The notes beneath the pieces are model-generated. The model saw nothing but the letters and a program-made list of their open reading frames with translations. It did no database searches and had not been told where the DNA came from. This document shows, piece by piece, positions 13,606-21,765 of a DNA stretch of 27,395 nucleotides (positions are counted from its first letter, which is position 1; the number at the start of each line of letters is the position of its first letter). Source of the DNA: Candidatus Gastranaerophilales bacterium (GTDB lineage Bacteria; Cyanobacteriota; Vampirovibrionia; Gastranaerophilales; Gastranaerophilaceae); contig JAMPIM010000025.1 in NCBI GenBank assembly GCA_023662705.1, positions 1 through 27,395 of the forward strand, given 5' to 3'. The position numbers and the translations under genes were made by a program.

Positions 13606-16266
13606 TTACCCCTCTTTCCAGCTGGTTCCACAATTTATATCAATTTCCAGAGGTACTCTTAACGGCTGCCCTAGCTCCATTGCCTTAAGAACAAGTTCTT
13701 TTACTTGCTCTAACTCTTCTTTAGGTACTTCAAAAACCAGTTCATCGTGTACCTGCATAATCATTTTTGTTTTTAAATTCTTTTCTTCAAGCTGTTTTTC
13801 AACCTCAATCATAGCCATTTTAATTAAATCGGCTGCTGAGCCTTGAAGCGGCTGATTAATAGCAGCTCGCTGTGCAAATTCACGAATCTGGTAATTTGGA
13901 CTGCCTAATTCGGCTGCTAAATAGCGTTTACGTCCGAACATTGTTTCTACATAACCGTTTTCGTTCACAAATTGAACTTCGTTTTGCATATATTCTTTTA
14001 CGCGCGGATAATGCTCAAAGTATTTATCAATAAACTCTTGAGCTTCAGTGTTGGAAATCCCGAGATTCTTTGCCAGACCATAGCGAGATTGACCATAAAC
14101 AATACCAAAGTTTACAGCCTTAGCCTTTCGTCTCATATCTTTAGTTACTTCATTTACCCCTACTCCAAATACTTTTGAAGCAGTCATTGTATGAACATCT
14201 TCTCCTGATGTAAAAGAATGAATCAGATTTTCATCTTCAGACACATGAGCAAGAAGCCTTAATTCTATCTGAGAATAATCCGCAGATAGTATCAATGAAT
14301 TCTCTTTATCCATTGCGCAGAATGCGGAGCGAATTTTGTTGCCTTCCTCTGTTCTGATAGGAATATTTTGCAGATTTGGATTAGATGAAGATAGGCGCCC
14401 TGTCACAGTTAAAGCCTGATTGTACGTTGTGTGAATTCTTCCGTCGCGTTTGCTTATAAGAGTAGGTAATACATCTGTATAAGTTGATTTTAGCTTCGAA
14501 AATTTTCTATGCTGTAAAATATAATCGCAGATTTCGTATTCCTGAGCCAGTTCTTCCAATACTTCCGCGCTTGTTGAACGCGATTTTTTCTTCTTTGATT
14601 TAAGTTCCAGTTTATCAAAAAGTACTTCTGCTACCTGTTTAGGGGAGTTAATATTGAAAGGTTCTCCTGCCAATTGGAAGATTAAATCCTCAAGTTCGGC
14701 AAGCTTTTCAGTCATAAAAGAAGATAATTCTTTTAAATAGTCACAGTCAATTGCAACACCTGTGTATTCCATTTTAGCCAGAACAATAGTCAATGGTATT
14801 TCTATCTCTTTGACAAGTTTTTGTTCATCTTCATTAAGATTATTTATCCAGTAGTCATATAATTTTAATATTGCAGAAGCTTCGTCGCAAAGCATTTTTT
14901 CTTCATCATTGGATTCTACTATATGACTTAAAAAATCAAGTGATTGAGCTTCTATTGTATGTTTTCTGTTAGGGTCTTTTACATAACTAGCAAGCAGTAC
15001 ATCATACTCAAGCCCTTTTGGTTCAAATCCGTTGTTCATCAGTAAATTATAATCAGATTTTGCATCAAAAGTAATTTTTTTGATTTTATCAGACTCAATA
15101 ATCGGTTTAAGCTTTTCTAAGTAATTTTCGTTAAAATAGTAATTTTTATCTGCAGCGATTGCACATCCGTTAATTATTCCGTTCTTATGAGCGTATCTGA
15201 TACCAATTTTTTCAGCTTTAAGAATCTCTTGTATAGAATTATCATCTCCTATCAAATATTCAATTCCTGCGTCCTCTACGGTGTCTTTTATAGCCTGTGT
15301 AAACAGGTTTTGTTGTGCTGCACCAGAAGGTTGTGCAAATAAGCTTAAAGTTTCGCCAACGGGAGCTTCATCAGAATTAAAAGAGGCAAGAATTTTATCA
15401 ATGTTTTTAATAAATGTATAAAACTGCATTCTTCTTAAGAAATCTGATACTTTATTAAGCTGCGGGAGTGTTACACAAGCTTTATCAATATCAAAATTTA
15501 CATCAACGTCTCTTATGATTGTTGCAAGCTGTTTAGAAAGAATCGCAATATCTTTTTGGGTACAAATTTTTTCTTTAATAGCTTTTTCAGGAATATTTTC
15601 GCAATCAGCAAGAAGTTCTTCCAAATGAGGATAACGACTTAATAGTTTTTGAGCTGTTTTCTCCCCAATACCGCGGATACCCGGGATATTATCGGAAGTA
15701 TCACCGCGTAATCCCTTATAATCAATTACCTGATCAGGATATACGCCCAGTTTTTCATAAACCTTGTCCCAGTCATATTCAATCAGTTCCCCTTTTGAAG
15801 GGATTAATACTCTGACACAGCCGTCCTTATCAATCAATTGGAAACTGTCTTGGTCCCCTGTCAGAATAAGAGTTTCATGGCCTGCTTCACAAGCGATTCT
15901 GGAAATTGTTCCGATGACATCATCAGCTTCAAAACCTTCTTTAGTATATATAGGGATATCAAAAGCATTTAAACCTTCAATAATAGTACCAATCTGACAT
16001 CTGAGAGTATCCGGCATAGCCTCGCGGTTTGCTTTATAATCATCAAACATTTCAACACGGAAAGTTTGTCTACCCACATCAAAAGCCGCAGCAATAAAGT
16101 CGGGTTTTATTTTAGCCAATAGGTCAAATATTGTCTTAAAAAAGCCATACACAGCCCAGGTAGGTTTATTCTCTGCATTTTTCATTCCTGTACGTTCAAG
16201 CGCAAAATATTGACGAAATGCTAAAGCATGTCCGTCGATTAATATCAAAGTTTTTTTATCCTTCAT
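13606..16266 (-). CDS. polA: DNA polymerase I with degenerate proofreading domain
   Basis: Repair and Okazaki-fragment-processing polymerase of 886 residues. The N-terminal 5'-nuclease domain (about 1-290) shows LIDGHALAFRQYF, FEADDVIG, LTGDQDSFQLI and LRGDTSDNIPGIRGIGEKTA. The polymerase domain has motif A DYSQIELRLLAHVSED, motif B RRKAKAVNFGIVYGQ and motif C MQVHDELVFEV. In the middle 3'-5' exonuclease-like domain, the place of the E. coli DxE metal-binding motif (FDTETDS) reads IGIRYAHKNG and the motif III tyrosine is not evident. Proofreading is therefore probably lost, as in several other bacterial PolA proteins. Length is typical. GGGGAG precedes the ATG, and an extended TGGTATAAT box (16291-16299) drives it back to back with the promoter of the gene at 16337. 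Confidence 0.96.
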   Translation of the reverse strand: MKDKKTLILIDGHALAFRQYFALERTGMKNAENKPTWAVYGFFKTIFDLLAKIKPDFIAAAFDVGRQTFRVEMFDDYKANREAMPDTLRCQIGTIIEGLNAFDIPIYTKEGFEADDVIGTISRIACEAGHETLILTGDQDSFQLIDKDGCVRVLIPSKGELIEYDWDKVYEKLGVYPDQVIDYKGLRGDTSDNIPGIRGIGEKTAQKLLSRYPHLEELLADCENIPEKAIKEKICTQKDIAILSKQLATIIRDVDVNFDIDKACVTLPQLNKVSDFLRRMQFYTFIKNIDKILASFNSDEAPVGETLSLFAQPSGAAQQNLFTQAIKDTVEDAGIEYLIGDDNSIQEILKAEKIGIRYAHKNGIINGCAIAADKNYYFNENYLEKLKPIIESDKIKKITFDAKSDYNLLMNNGFEPKGLEYDVLLASYVKDPNRKHTIEAQSLDFLSHIVESNDEEKMLCDEASAILKLYDYWINNLNEDEQKLVKEIEIPLTIVLAKMEYTGVAIDCDYLKELSSFMTEKLAELEDLIFQLAGEPFNINSPKQVAEVLFDKLELKSKKKKSRSTSAEVLEELAQEYEICDYILQHRKFSKLKSTYTDVLPTLISKRDGRIHTTYNQALTVTGRLSSSNPNLQNIPIRTEEGNKIRSAFCAMDKENSLILSADYSQIELRLLAHVSEDENLIHSFTSGEDVHTMTASKVFGVGVNEVTKDMRRKAKAVNFGIVYGQSRYGLAKNLGISNTEAQEFIDKYFEHYPRVKEYMQNEVQFVNENGYVETMFGRKRYLAAELGSPNYQIREFAQRAAINQPLQGSAADLIKMAMIEVEKQLEEKNLKTKMIMQVHDELVFEVPKEELEQVKELVLKAMELGQPLRVPLEIDINCGTSWKEG

Positions 16267-16290
16267 GAAATACTCCCCTTGCTTTATTTA

Positions 16291-16308
16291 ATTATACCAT
16301 GATATAAT
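16291..16308. promoter_or_regulatory. Back-to-back extended -10 boxes of polA and the 16337 gene
   Basis: The minus strand carries TGGTATAAT (16291-16299) for polA. The plus strand carries TGATATAAT (16300-16308) for the 16337 gene. The two boxes abut, so polymerase can occupy only one at a time, which couples the two promoters. Both genes have normal leaders with Shine-Dalgarno sequences. Confidence 0.6.
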
Positions 16309-16336
16309 CCATAAAACATATAGGAGAGTGTGTATA

Positions 16337-16801
16337 ATGCAAACAAATACCATAAGTAATACTTCTTTTGAAGGTTTTAAATTTTTAAACGAAAAAAATA
16401 AATATGCATATAGAGCTATGTATGAAAAAGCTGAATCTTATGCTCTTGACAGAGCTTCTTTATTAAAACAGGATCCATCTCCAAAATTAGTCGAGTTATT
16501 GGAGACAAATCCGGTTTTTTCTGAATTGGCAGAGCTTGGTGATGTATTTGTAAAAACAGAAGTTGCTGATAGAACTGGTATGTTTGTTGCTGAATTTGAT
16601 GACCCGTGGACAGGCACAAGAGATAGTCTTACCTTTTCCCGTCCCGCATTGACGCTAAACAATTTTATAGAGGGAATGCGTTATGAATTTAAAAAATGGG
16701 CTGATTTAGGATTATGGAATTATAAACGACTACAGGACTATAAGCTTGAACCCAAACGTGCATTAGATATTCTTGATACGAATATTACAAAAAATGTCTA
16801 A
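16337..16801 (+). CDS. Hypothetical protein
   Basis: Soluble, mostly helical protein of 154 residues that I do not recognise. A helical N-terminal half (KNKYAYRAMYEKAESYALDRASLL) is followed by FDDPWTGTRDSLTFSRPALTLNNFIEGMRYEFKKW in two short conserved-looking blocks, the second rich in aromatic residues. It has no cysteine motif, signal peptide or membrane helix. I chose the ATG at 16337 because AGGAG lies ten bases before it; an in-frame GTG at 16328 is too close to that site. The gene is divergent from polA and shares its promoter region. An imperfect hairpin without a T tract lies at its 3' end (AAATGTAAA / TTTACGTTT). Confidence 0.7.
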   Translation: MQTNTISNTSFEGFKFLNEKNKYAYRAMYEKAESYALDRASLLKQDPSPKLVELLETNPVFSELAELGDVFVKTEVADRTGMFVAEFDDPWTGTRDSLTFSRPALTLNNFIEGMRYEFKKWADLGLWNYKRLQDYKLEPKRALDILDTNITKNV

Positions 16802-16887
16802 ATGTAAAAAAATATTTACGTTTAAGCAAAAAAAACTTTTCTTTTGTTTTAAATTGTGTATAATAGACAAAGGAAGAAAATAGCTCT

Positions 16888-17751
16888 ATGTTACAATCAA
16901 TAAATAAAACTTTAAATAATAAATTAGAATCACAATATATAACAAAACCAACAGACTTATGTGATAGAATTGAACATTATTTGCAACAGATTTTTGAAAA
17001 AGAGCTGAATACTTCGGATTCAGTTCTTTTGGCATATAATCCGTTTGTTATTAAAAAGATTGCAGGTTATCTGTCAGGTAAAATAAAAATGCCTGCTTCA
17101 ATCGGTATTGCAGGTGAAACTGCAAGCGGAAAATCTACAATTACTAAAGATTTGATTGAAACTATTGAATCCTTTGCTACAGAATTTAGTATTAGCGATG
17201 CTATTACTCGCGTAAACACTGATGACTATTACTATGATCGTTCAGAAATGGTAAAAGCAGCCGGTAGTTTCTCTGAATTTGCAAAAAATTATGACCTTGA
17301 TGTGCCTGAAGCTCTTGAGTTAGAACTTATGAGCAAGCATATTAAAGAATTACTTTCAGGTAAATCTACTTACCTTCCTAAATATGACATGTCAGGTACT
17401 GCAATTCGTCATGATAATTATACTTTAGCAAAACCTTCCAAAGTTATTATTTCGGAAGGTCTTTTTACGCTTACAGACAAAGTAAAAGATGCTTTTAATT
17501 TTAAAATATATGTTGATATCCCTGAAGATATTAAACGCGAGAGATTCTTTGTAAGAGCTGCTGAACGCGGTTTGGGAGACTCTGCTAAACACATTTATGA
17601 AAATGCTAATTCTAAAGCAGAAGTTTATATCAGACCTTGCATGGAGCACGCTGATATTGTTCTTTCAGGTTATGCAGACAGAATTAAATACAAAAACTTC
17701 TTAAACAAGATTATTGGTCTTGTTCAGGAAATATACTTTACAGTTGTATAA
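16888..17751 (+). CDS. Uridine-kinase-like P-loop kinase (paralogue 1)
   Basis: Protein of 287 residues of the phosphoribulokinase/uridine kinase P-loop group. Walker A GETASGKST lies at 76-84. VNTDDYYYDRSE at about 112-123 matches the substrate-binding DDFY-type segment of uridine kinases. LDVPEALELELMSKHI and LPKYDMSGTAI correspond to the conserved DxPxA and PxYD elements. VIISEGLFTL is the Walker-B-like strand, and RERFFVRAAERG resembles the LID arginine segment. About 65 extra N-terminal residues precede the kinase, an extension shared with the opposite-strand neighbour. The phosphate acceptor is not certain; uridine/cytidine is the default reading. TATAAT at 16859-16864 and AAAGGA about 14 bases before the ATG precede it. 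It ends one base from its tail-to-tail paralogue. Confidence 0.78.
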   Translation: MLQSINKTLNNKLESQYITKPTDLCDRIEHYLQQIFEKELNTSDSVLLAYNPFVIKKIAGYLSGKIKMPASIGIAGETASGKSTITKDLIETIESFATEFSISDAITRVNTDDYYYDRSEMVKAAGSFSEFAKNYDLDVPEALELELMSKHIKELLSGKSTYLPKYDMSGTAIRHDNYTLAKPSKVIISEGLFTLTDKVKDAFNFKIYVDIPEDIKRERFFVRAAERGLGDSAKHIYENANSKAEVYIRPCMEHADIVLSGYADRIKYKNFLNKIIGLVQEIYFTVV

Positions 17752-17752
17752 T

Positions 17753-18631
17753 TTATCCTCTAAAGTTATTTGTTATTGTGTAAATGTATTCAAGAATCTG
17801 ACAGAAATAAGTTAAATTAGTGTCACCGTTGATAATAATATCTGCATATTCTTTTGCAGGTTTAACGTATTTTTCTCCTGCACCGAGGATGTATTCCCAG
17901 TGTTTTTTAGCGTTTTCTAAATCCTGATTTCGTTCTGTATAAGCTCTCGTCATAAAACGCTCTCTGCGAAGGTTGATATCAGTTTCTACATATACCTTAA
18001 TATCAAAAACATCTTTGATATCATCATACATAGAAGCCATACCTTCAACGACAACAATCTTATTAGAAGGAACATGTTTCGCTTTAGGAACAGATACTCC
18101 GGTACCGTTTAAAAGATACTCAGGAGAGTAAACATCTTCTCCTTGAGAGATTTTTTCTAAATCTTCTTTTAACACATCTAATTGAAAACTCTCAGGTGAA
18201 TCCACGTCATAGCCGTTGTCTCTGAGAGCATCAAAAGTTCCGTATTTTTTAATTAATTCTGATATATCATTAAAATAATTATCAGTCGTTAAAATTGTCA
18301 CAGGCATATCAAATTTCTTAATAGTATTAGAAATCTCTCTGCATATTGTTGATTTACCGGAGGCTGACTCACCTGTTATACCAACCATGATTTTCTTTGC
18401 AGGGTTAGTAATAAGTCGTTTTGAAAACTTCTGGATAAAATCATATCTTACTTCAGTAAAAATAGGCTCAGGCGCTTTTGTATCATAAGCCAAAACCTGC
18501 TTAAACTTAGATTGTAAATAGAACGCGAGAAGCTCTCTTCCGGCCTTCTGGGTAAAATCCGGTTTTAATATTTTGTCTGTAGAGTTTAACTCTTTTTCTA
18601 TTAAATGGTGAAAATCGTTATTTTCTGTCAT
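17753..18631 (-). CDS. Uridine-kinase-like P-loop kinase (paralogue 2)
   Basis: Protein of 292 residues with the same plan as its neighbour. An N-terminal extension (about 1-80, containing FKQVLAYDTKAPEPIF) precedes Walker A GESASGKST at 87-95. LTTDNYFNDISELI, YDVDSPESFQLDVL, VYSPEYLLNGTG, VVVEGMASMYDDI and RRERFMTRAYTER follow. The substrate segment TTDNYF differs from the NTDDYYYD of paralogue 1, so the substrates may differ. The gene has a leader with a modest GGAAG site. An inverted repeat fills its promoter spacer, suggesting it is specifically regulated. It lies downstream of the TPR gene on the same strand, but the promoter between them implies independent control. Kinase family is firm; substrate is not. 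Confidence 0.78.
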   Translation of the reverse strand: MTENNDFHHLIEKELNSTDKILKPDFTQKAGRELLAFYLQSKFKQVLAYDTKAPEPIFTEVRYDFIQKFSKRLITNPAKKIMVGITGESASGKSTICREISNTIKKFDMPVTILTTDNYFNDISELIKKYGTFDALRDNGYDVDSPESFQLDVLKEDLEKISQGEDVYSPEYLLNGTGVSVPKAKHVPSNKIVVVEGMASMYDDIKDVFDIKVYVETDINLRRERFMTRAYTERNQDLENAKKHWEYILGAGEKYVKPAKEYADIIINGDTNLTYFCQILEYIYTITNNFRG

Positions 18632-18653
18632 TTGTTACTTCCGATATTCCTAT

Positions 18654-18681
18654 ATTATACCTCATAAAATCATGAGGTAAA
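18654..18681 (-). promoter_or_regulatory. Promoter with operator-like inverted repeat before uridine-kinase-like paralogue 2
   Basis: On the minus strand TTTACC (18676-18681), a 16-base spacer and TATAAT (18654-18659) form a promoter. Perfect 8-bp arms TACCTCAT (18672-18679) and ATGAGGTA (18658-18665), separated by six bases, span from the -35 box into the -10 box. No T tract follows, so this looks like a repressor site rather than a terminator. Confidence 0.6.
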
Positions 18682-18696
18682 GGGGCTTTTTAAAAA

Positions 18697-20277
18697 TTAA
18701 GATTCAAAAAGTTCGCTAATCTTATCTGCAATATCTCTAGGATCAATTTCCTGAGTAACTTTGTTGATATCTTGAGCCATTTGATAAAGCTTAGCAGCCT
18801 CAATTTTATCACCGATAATAGATGTTGCTCTTGCAAGGTTAAAATGAGCTAATGCATAGCTTGGATTAGATTCAACAGCTTTTTTGAATAATTCTATAGC
18901 TTTATTAACTCTGCCAAGGTCATCAAGATAGATAACCCCCAAGTTGTTATAAGCTATATCATAATTTGGATTATATTTGATTGCCAATTCGTAAGATTTA
19001 ATAGCTTCTTCCGTATCAGCCTTACCCCAGTATAAGAACCCTAAATTACAATGGATTTTAGGGTTGTGAGGCTGTAGTTCAAGCGCTTGTCTATAAACTG
19101 CCAAAGCGTTAGCATAGTCCTCTTTGTCATAGAACGCACTGCCCAGATTTACATAAATATCAATATCTTCAGGAGTTAGAACATAGGCTGTCTGATAAGC
19201 AGAAATTGCTGCATCAGGGTCAGATTTGTTTTCCTGATATACAAATCCCATTGTTTGAGCAATAACACTTGTCCACGAACGATTCGGATTCAAAGTGATT
19301 GCAGTCTGGTAGTTAGAAATCGCTAAGTCAAATTCACCTTTGATATAGTAAATATTAGCAAGATTTGAATACAAATCAGGAATTGTAGGAGCCATTGCAA
19401 TCAGTTTAGTATAAACTTCAATAGCTTTGTTATAATCACCTTGTTCTTCATAAGCTCTGCAAAGATGTCTGTATGCTGCAATATTAAACGAATCTAACCA
19501 AATTGCCATTTTGTATTCAGTAATAGCATCCTCAAAATAACCAGTAGAAAGATAAATATCACCAAGAACACAGTATAACGGCGCAAACCCAGGAGCTATC
19601 TCGGTTGCTTCTTTATATAGGTTTATTGCTACGGGATAATTTTTGGTTTGAATTGCATAAAAGCCCTTTAAAAAAGTAGGCAGAAATCTTAAATACGACA
19701 ATCCTTCTGATATATTAGCAATTGCTGTTTTATCAAACGGAGCTAAGATAACAGAAATAAATTTTTCCCAATTAGCTTTAAATTTAGTTTTAGGATTTTT
19801 GAAAGAAGACGCTTCGTATAATTTATACAATAAGTAGTGAGCGCTTGAAGAGCCGAATCTTGAACATTTAACAGCAGCGTCCGCAGCATCTAAAGCATCC
19901 GTAAAATGAGCTTTCTTAACAAAGGTCTCAGCTATCATGTAATAAGCATCGTAATAATTATTTTTCTTCTCTAAGGCCATTGTAAGGTAATTAAGCGCCT
20001 TATCCAAATCTCCTTTATGATAGAAAGCAACACCTATTTTATAATAAATTTCATGAGAATCAATTAAAGATTCCATCGCAAGTTGATATTCTGTAATAGC
20101 TTCATCAATGTACTGACCTGCATTATAAATATCCAAATGCCATTTCATATATAAATCACCTAAACGCACATGCAAAGCAGGATTTGAAGGATCATTCTTT
20201 AAATCAAGCCTACAGCGTTCAATCTGGTCATACATTTTGTTTTTATTCTTTGATTCAGTCTTTATATCAGTTTTCAT
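18697..20277 (-). CDS. Large TPR-repeat protein
   Basis: Protein of 526 residues built almost entirely of tetratricopeptide repeats, about a dozen in all. The best show the consensus clearly: YYKIGVAFYHKGDLDKALNY, PLYCVLGDIYLSTGYFEDAI, DLYSNLANIYYIKGEFDLAI, IYVNLGSAFYDKEDYANALA, IHCNLGFLYWGKADTEEAIK and AYNNLGVIYLDDLGRVNKAI. Such arrays are scaffolds for protein complexes; the partner is unknown. No signal peptide or membrane segment is visible. AGGAAGC precedes the ATG, and only eight bases separate it from the PilZ-like gene upstream, so the two form an operon and may act in one process, perhaps cell-surface or motility control by analogy with PilZ proteins. That role is inference. Confidence 0.85.
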   Translation of the reverse strand: MKTDIKTESKNKNKMYDQIERCRLDLKNDPSNPALHVRLGDLYMKWHLDIYNAGQYIDEAITEYQLAMESLIDSHEIYYKIGVAFYHKGDLDKALNYLTMALEKKNNYYDAYYMIAETFVKKAHFTDALDAADAAVKCSRFGSSSAHYLLYKLYEASSFKNPKTKFKANWEKFISVILAPFDKTAIANISEGLSYLRFLPTFLKGFYAIQTKNYPVAINLYKEATEIAPGFAPLYCVLGDIYLSTGYFEDAITEYKMAIWLDSFNIAAYRHLCRAYEEQGDYNKAIEVYTKLIAMAPTIPDLYSNLANIYYIKGEFDLAISNYQTAITLNPNRSWTSVIAQTMGFVYQENKSDPDAAISAYQTAYVLTPEDIDIYVNLGSAFYDKEDYANALAVYRQALELQPHNPKIHCNLGFLYWGKADTEEAIKSYELAIKYNPNYDIAYNNLGVIYLDDLGRVNKAIELFKKAVESNPSYALAHFNLARATSIIGDKIEAAKLYQMAQDINKVTQEIDPRDIADKISELFES

Positions 20278-20285
20278 AATGCTTC

Positions 20286-20888
20286 CTAATCAGAATTTGT
20301 AGTATAAACATACATATAGTATAAAAGATTTTGACGGTCATTTTCTGTCATTGTAGAAATATTAGCCGTAATCTCGTTTGAATAAATTGCATCTATTTCC
20401 GAAACAGCCGCCCTAAAATTTATTATACCATAAGTTTTGGGTAATTTTAAAGTGCAATCAAGGCTTTCTCCAATTATGAGTTTTTTATCCGAATTAAATT
20501 TAATATACTCTGTGCTAATTTCAAAAGTCTTTGTTGTATATATCTCATCCTGCAATTTAATTTCGAGTTTCTCAACAGCTTCAATCTTAGGAATTTCACT
20601 TCCGGCAGTTAATTTAAGCGAATTGTAATCTAACTCTATAGTAAAATTGTCTTCAAGAGGAGACGAAATAATAACAGTATTAAAGTCAATTGTACCAAGC
20701 TTGGAGAACACTTTTGCAGTGAGTTTTGCTCCAACCTGCAAAAATTCTACATATCTCATAAAATACTGCGGGAGAACTAAATCCATTCTATCATCATAAA
20801 GTTTTTCAATTTCACAGGACATTTCAACCATGTTACTGTCCTTTTGAAAATATATGGTAACCTTCTGCCCTTCTCTTAATAAATCCAT
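20286..20888 (-). CDS. PilZ/YcgR-like domain protein, degenerate c-di-GMP motif
   Basis: Protein of 200 residues, mainly beta-strand. The N-terminal half (LREGQKVTIYF to about residue 85) resembles the PilZN/YcgR-type barrel, and the C-terminal half (about 90-190) resembles a PilZ barrel. The RxxxR and (D/N)xSxxG motifs that bind cyclic di-GMP are not evident: KIEAVEKLEIKL stands where the arginines would be, and ANISTM where the second motif would be. If it is a PilZ protein it has probably lost nucleotide binding. The domain call rests on fold-like pattern and length, so it is moderate. The ATG lies seven bases after TATAAT and has no Shine-Dalgarno sequence. The TPR gene follows eight bases downstream. 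Confidence 0.55.
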   Translation of the reverse strand: MDLLREGQKVTIYFQKDSNMVEMSCEIEKLYDDRMDLVLPQYFMRYVEFLQVGAKLTAKVFSKLGTIDFNTVIISSPLEDNFTIELDYNSLKLTAGSEIPKIEAVEKLEIKLQDEIYTTKTFEISTEYIKFNSDKKLIIGESLDCTLKLPKTYGIINFRAAVSEIDAIYSNEITANISTMTENDRQNLLYYMYVYTTNSD

Positions 20889-20895
20889 AATAATT

Positions 20896-20924
20896 ATTAT
20901 AGTTAAATAAAACTAAAAAAACAA
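20896..20924 (-). promoter_or_regulatory. Predicted leaderless promoter of the PilZ-like gene
   Basis: The minus strand has TTGTTT (20919-20924), a 17-base spacer and TATAAT (20896-20901), then seven A/T bases and the ATG at 20888. There is no ribosome-binding site. Confidence 0.6.
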
Positions 20925-20934
20925 CAAATCATTG

Positions 20935-20940
20935 TATAAT
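20935..20940 (+). promoter_or_regulatory. -10 box of the EamA gene, predicted leaderless
   Basis: TATAAT, preceded by TTG, is followed by ATTCTC and the ATG at 20947. The -35 region does not match the consensus. It is divergent from the PilZ-like gene promoter, and both predicted mRNAs start at their start codons. Confidence 0.55.
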
Positions 20941-20946
20941 ATTCTC

Positions 20947-21765
20947 ATGCTAAGTATTATAATCGGTGTTTTAACAAGAATAATATCTAATTCATATTTG
21001 AATGTTTTTCAAAAATTATTAACTAATAACGGTGAAAAAGCTTCTACCGTTAATTTCTTTACTTATTTAGGCTTAAGTATATTAAGCTTAATTTTGCTCC
21101 CGCAATTTATATTTAACTCTGAAATATTTATAAATGTTATTATAATGGGGATTTTGGGAAGCTTGGGGAATTATTATATTATCAAAGCACTTTCTTGTGG
21201 AGAACTTTCAACTCTGGCTCCTATTAATTCGTATAAACCGGTTGTAGCATTAGTTTTAGGTATATTTTTATTGAATGAAATACCAAATATTACTGCTGTA
21301 TTTGGTATTCTTCTCATTATAATCGGAACTCTGTTTTTGACGAATTCTAATTTTATATTCTCAAAAGCATGCTTATATAGAATGCTTGCTTTAATATTTT
21401 CAGGCACAGAAGCTATTTTTATAAAAAAAGTTATATTGCTTTCAAATATTTCTTCAGCATTCATTTACTGGGCATTTGCAGGTTTGATATTTGCTTTAAT
21501 CATTGCACTTAAACACCCGATAAGAATTAATCGAAAACATTTAAAACCACAAATCATGCTGATTTTAGCGGTTGCATTAATGCAGTACTCAACAAATTAT
21601 GTTTTTTCAAAGATGAATGTATCTTATGCACTTGCATTGTTCCAATTATCAACAATTCTAAGCGTATTTTTAGGAGTGAATATATTTAATGAAGGTAAAC
21701 TGCTTAAAAAACTTTTAGCATCAATTATAATGCTTGCTGGAGCAGTGATATTAATTATCTTCTGA
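20947..21765 (+). CDS. EamA/DMT-superfamily transporter
   Basis: Integral inner-membrane protein of 272 residues with about ten hydrophobic helices in two EamA halves. The first half ends in LSTLAPINSYKPVVALVLGIFLLNEI and the second in SYALALFQLSTILSVFLGVNIFNEG; both carry the helix-end glutamate motif typical of drug/metabolite transporters. The substrate cannot be told from sequence. An in-frame TTG at 20932 precedes the TATAAT box at 20935-20940, so I use the ATG at 20947, which lies six bases after that box without a ribosome-binding site. The 3' end overlaps the YlqF/RbgA-type gene tail-to-tail by 15 bases. Confidence 0.85.
   Translation: MLSIIIGVLTRIISNSYLNVFQKLLTNNGEKASTVNFFTYLGLSILSLILLPQFIFNSEIFINVIIMGILGSLGNYYIIKALSCGELSTLAPINSYKPVVALVLGIFLLNEIPNITAVFGILLIIIGTLFLTNSNFIFSKACLYRMLALIFSGTEAIFIKKVILLSNISSAFIYWAFAGLIFALIIALKHPIRINRKHLKPQIMLILAVALMQYSTNYVFSKMNVSYALALFQLSTILSVFLGVNIFNEGKLLKKLLASIIMLAGAVILIIF

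Noticed and set aside
16799..16822. Hairpin AAATGTAAA / TTTACGTTT after the 16337 gene as an intrinsic terminator
   Set aside because: The stem is all A/T except one wobble and one G-C pair, and no T run follows. It is too weak to call.
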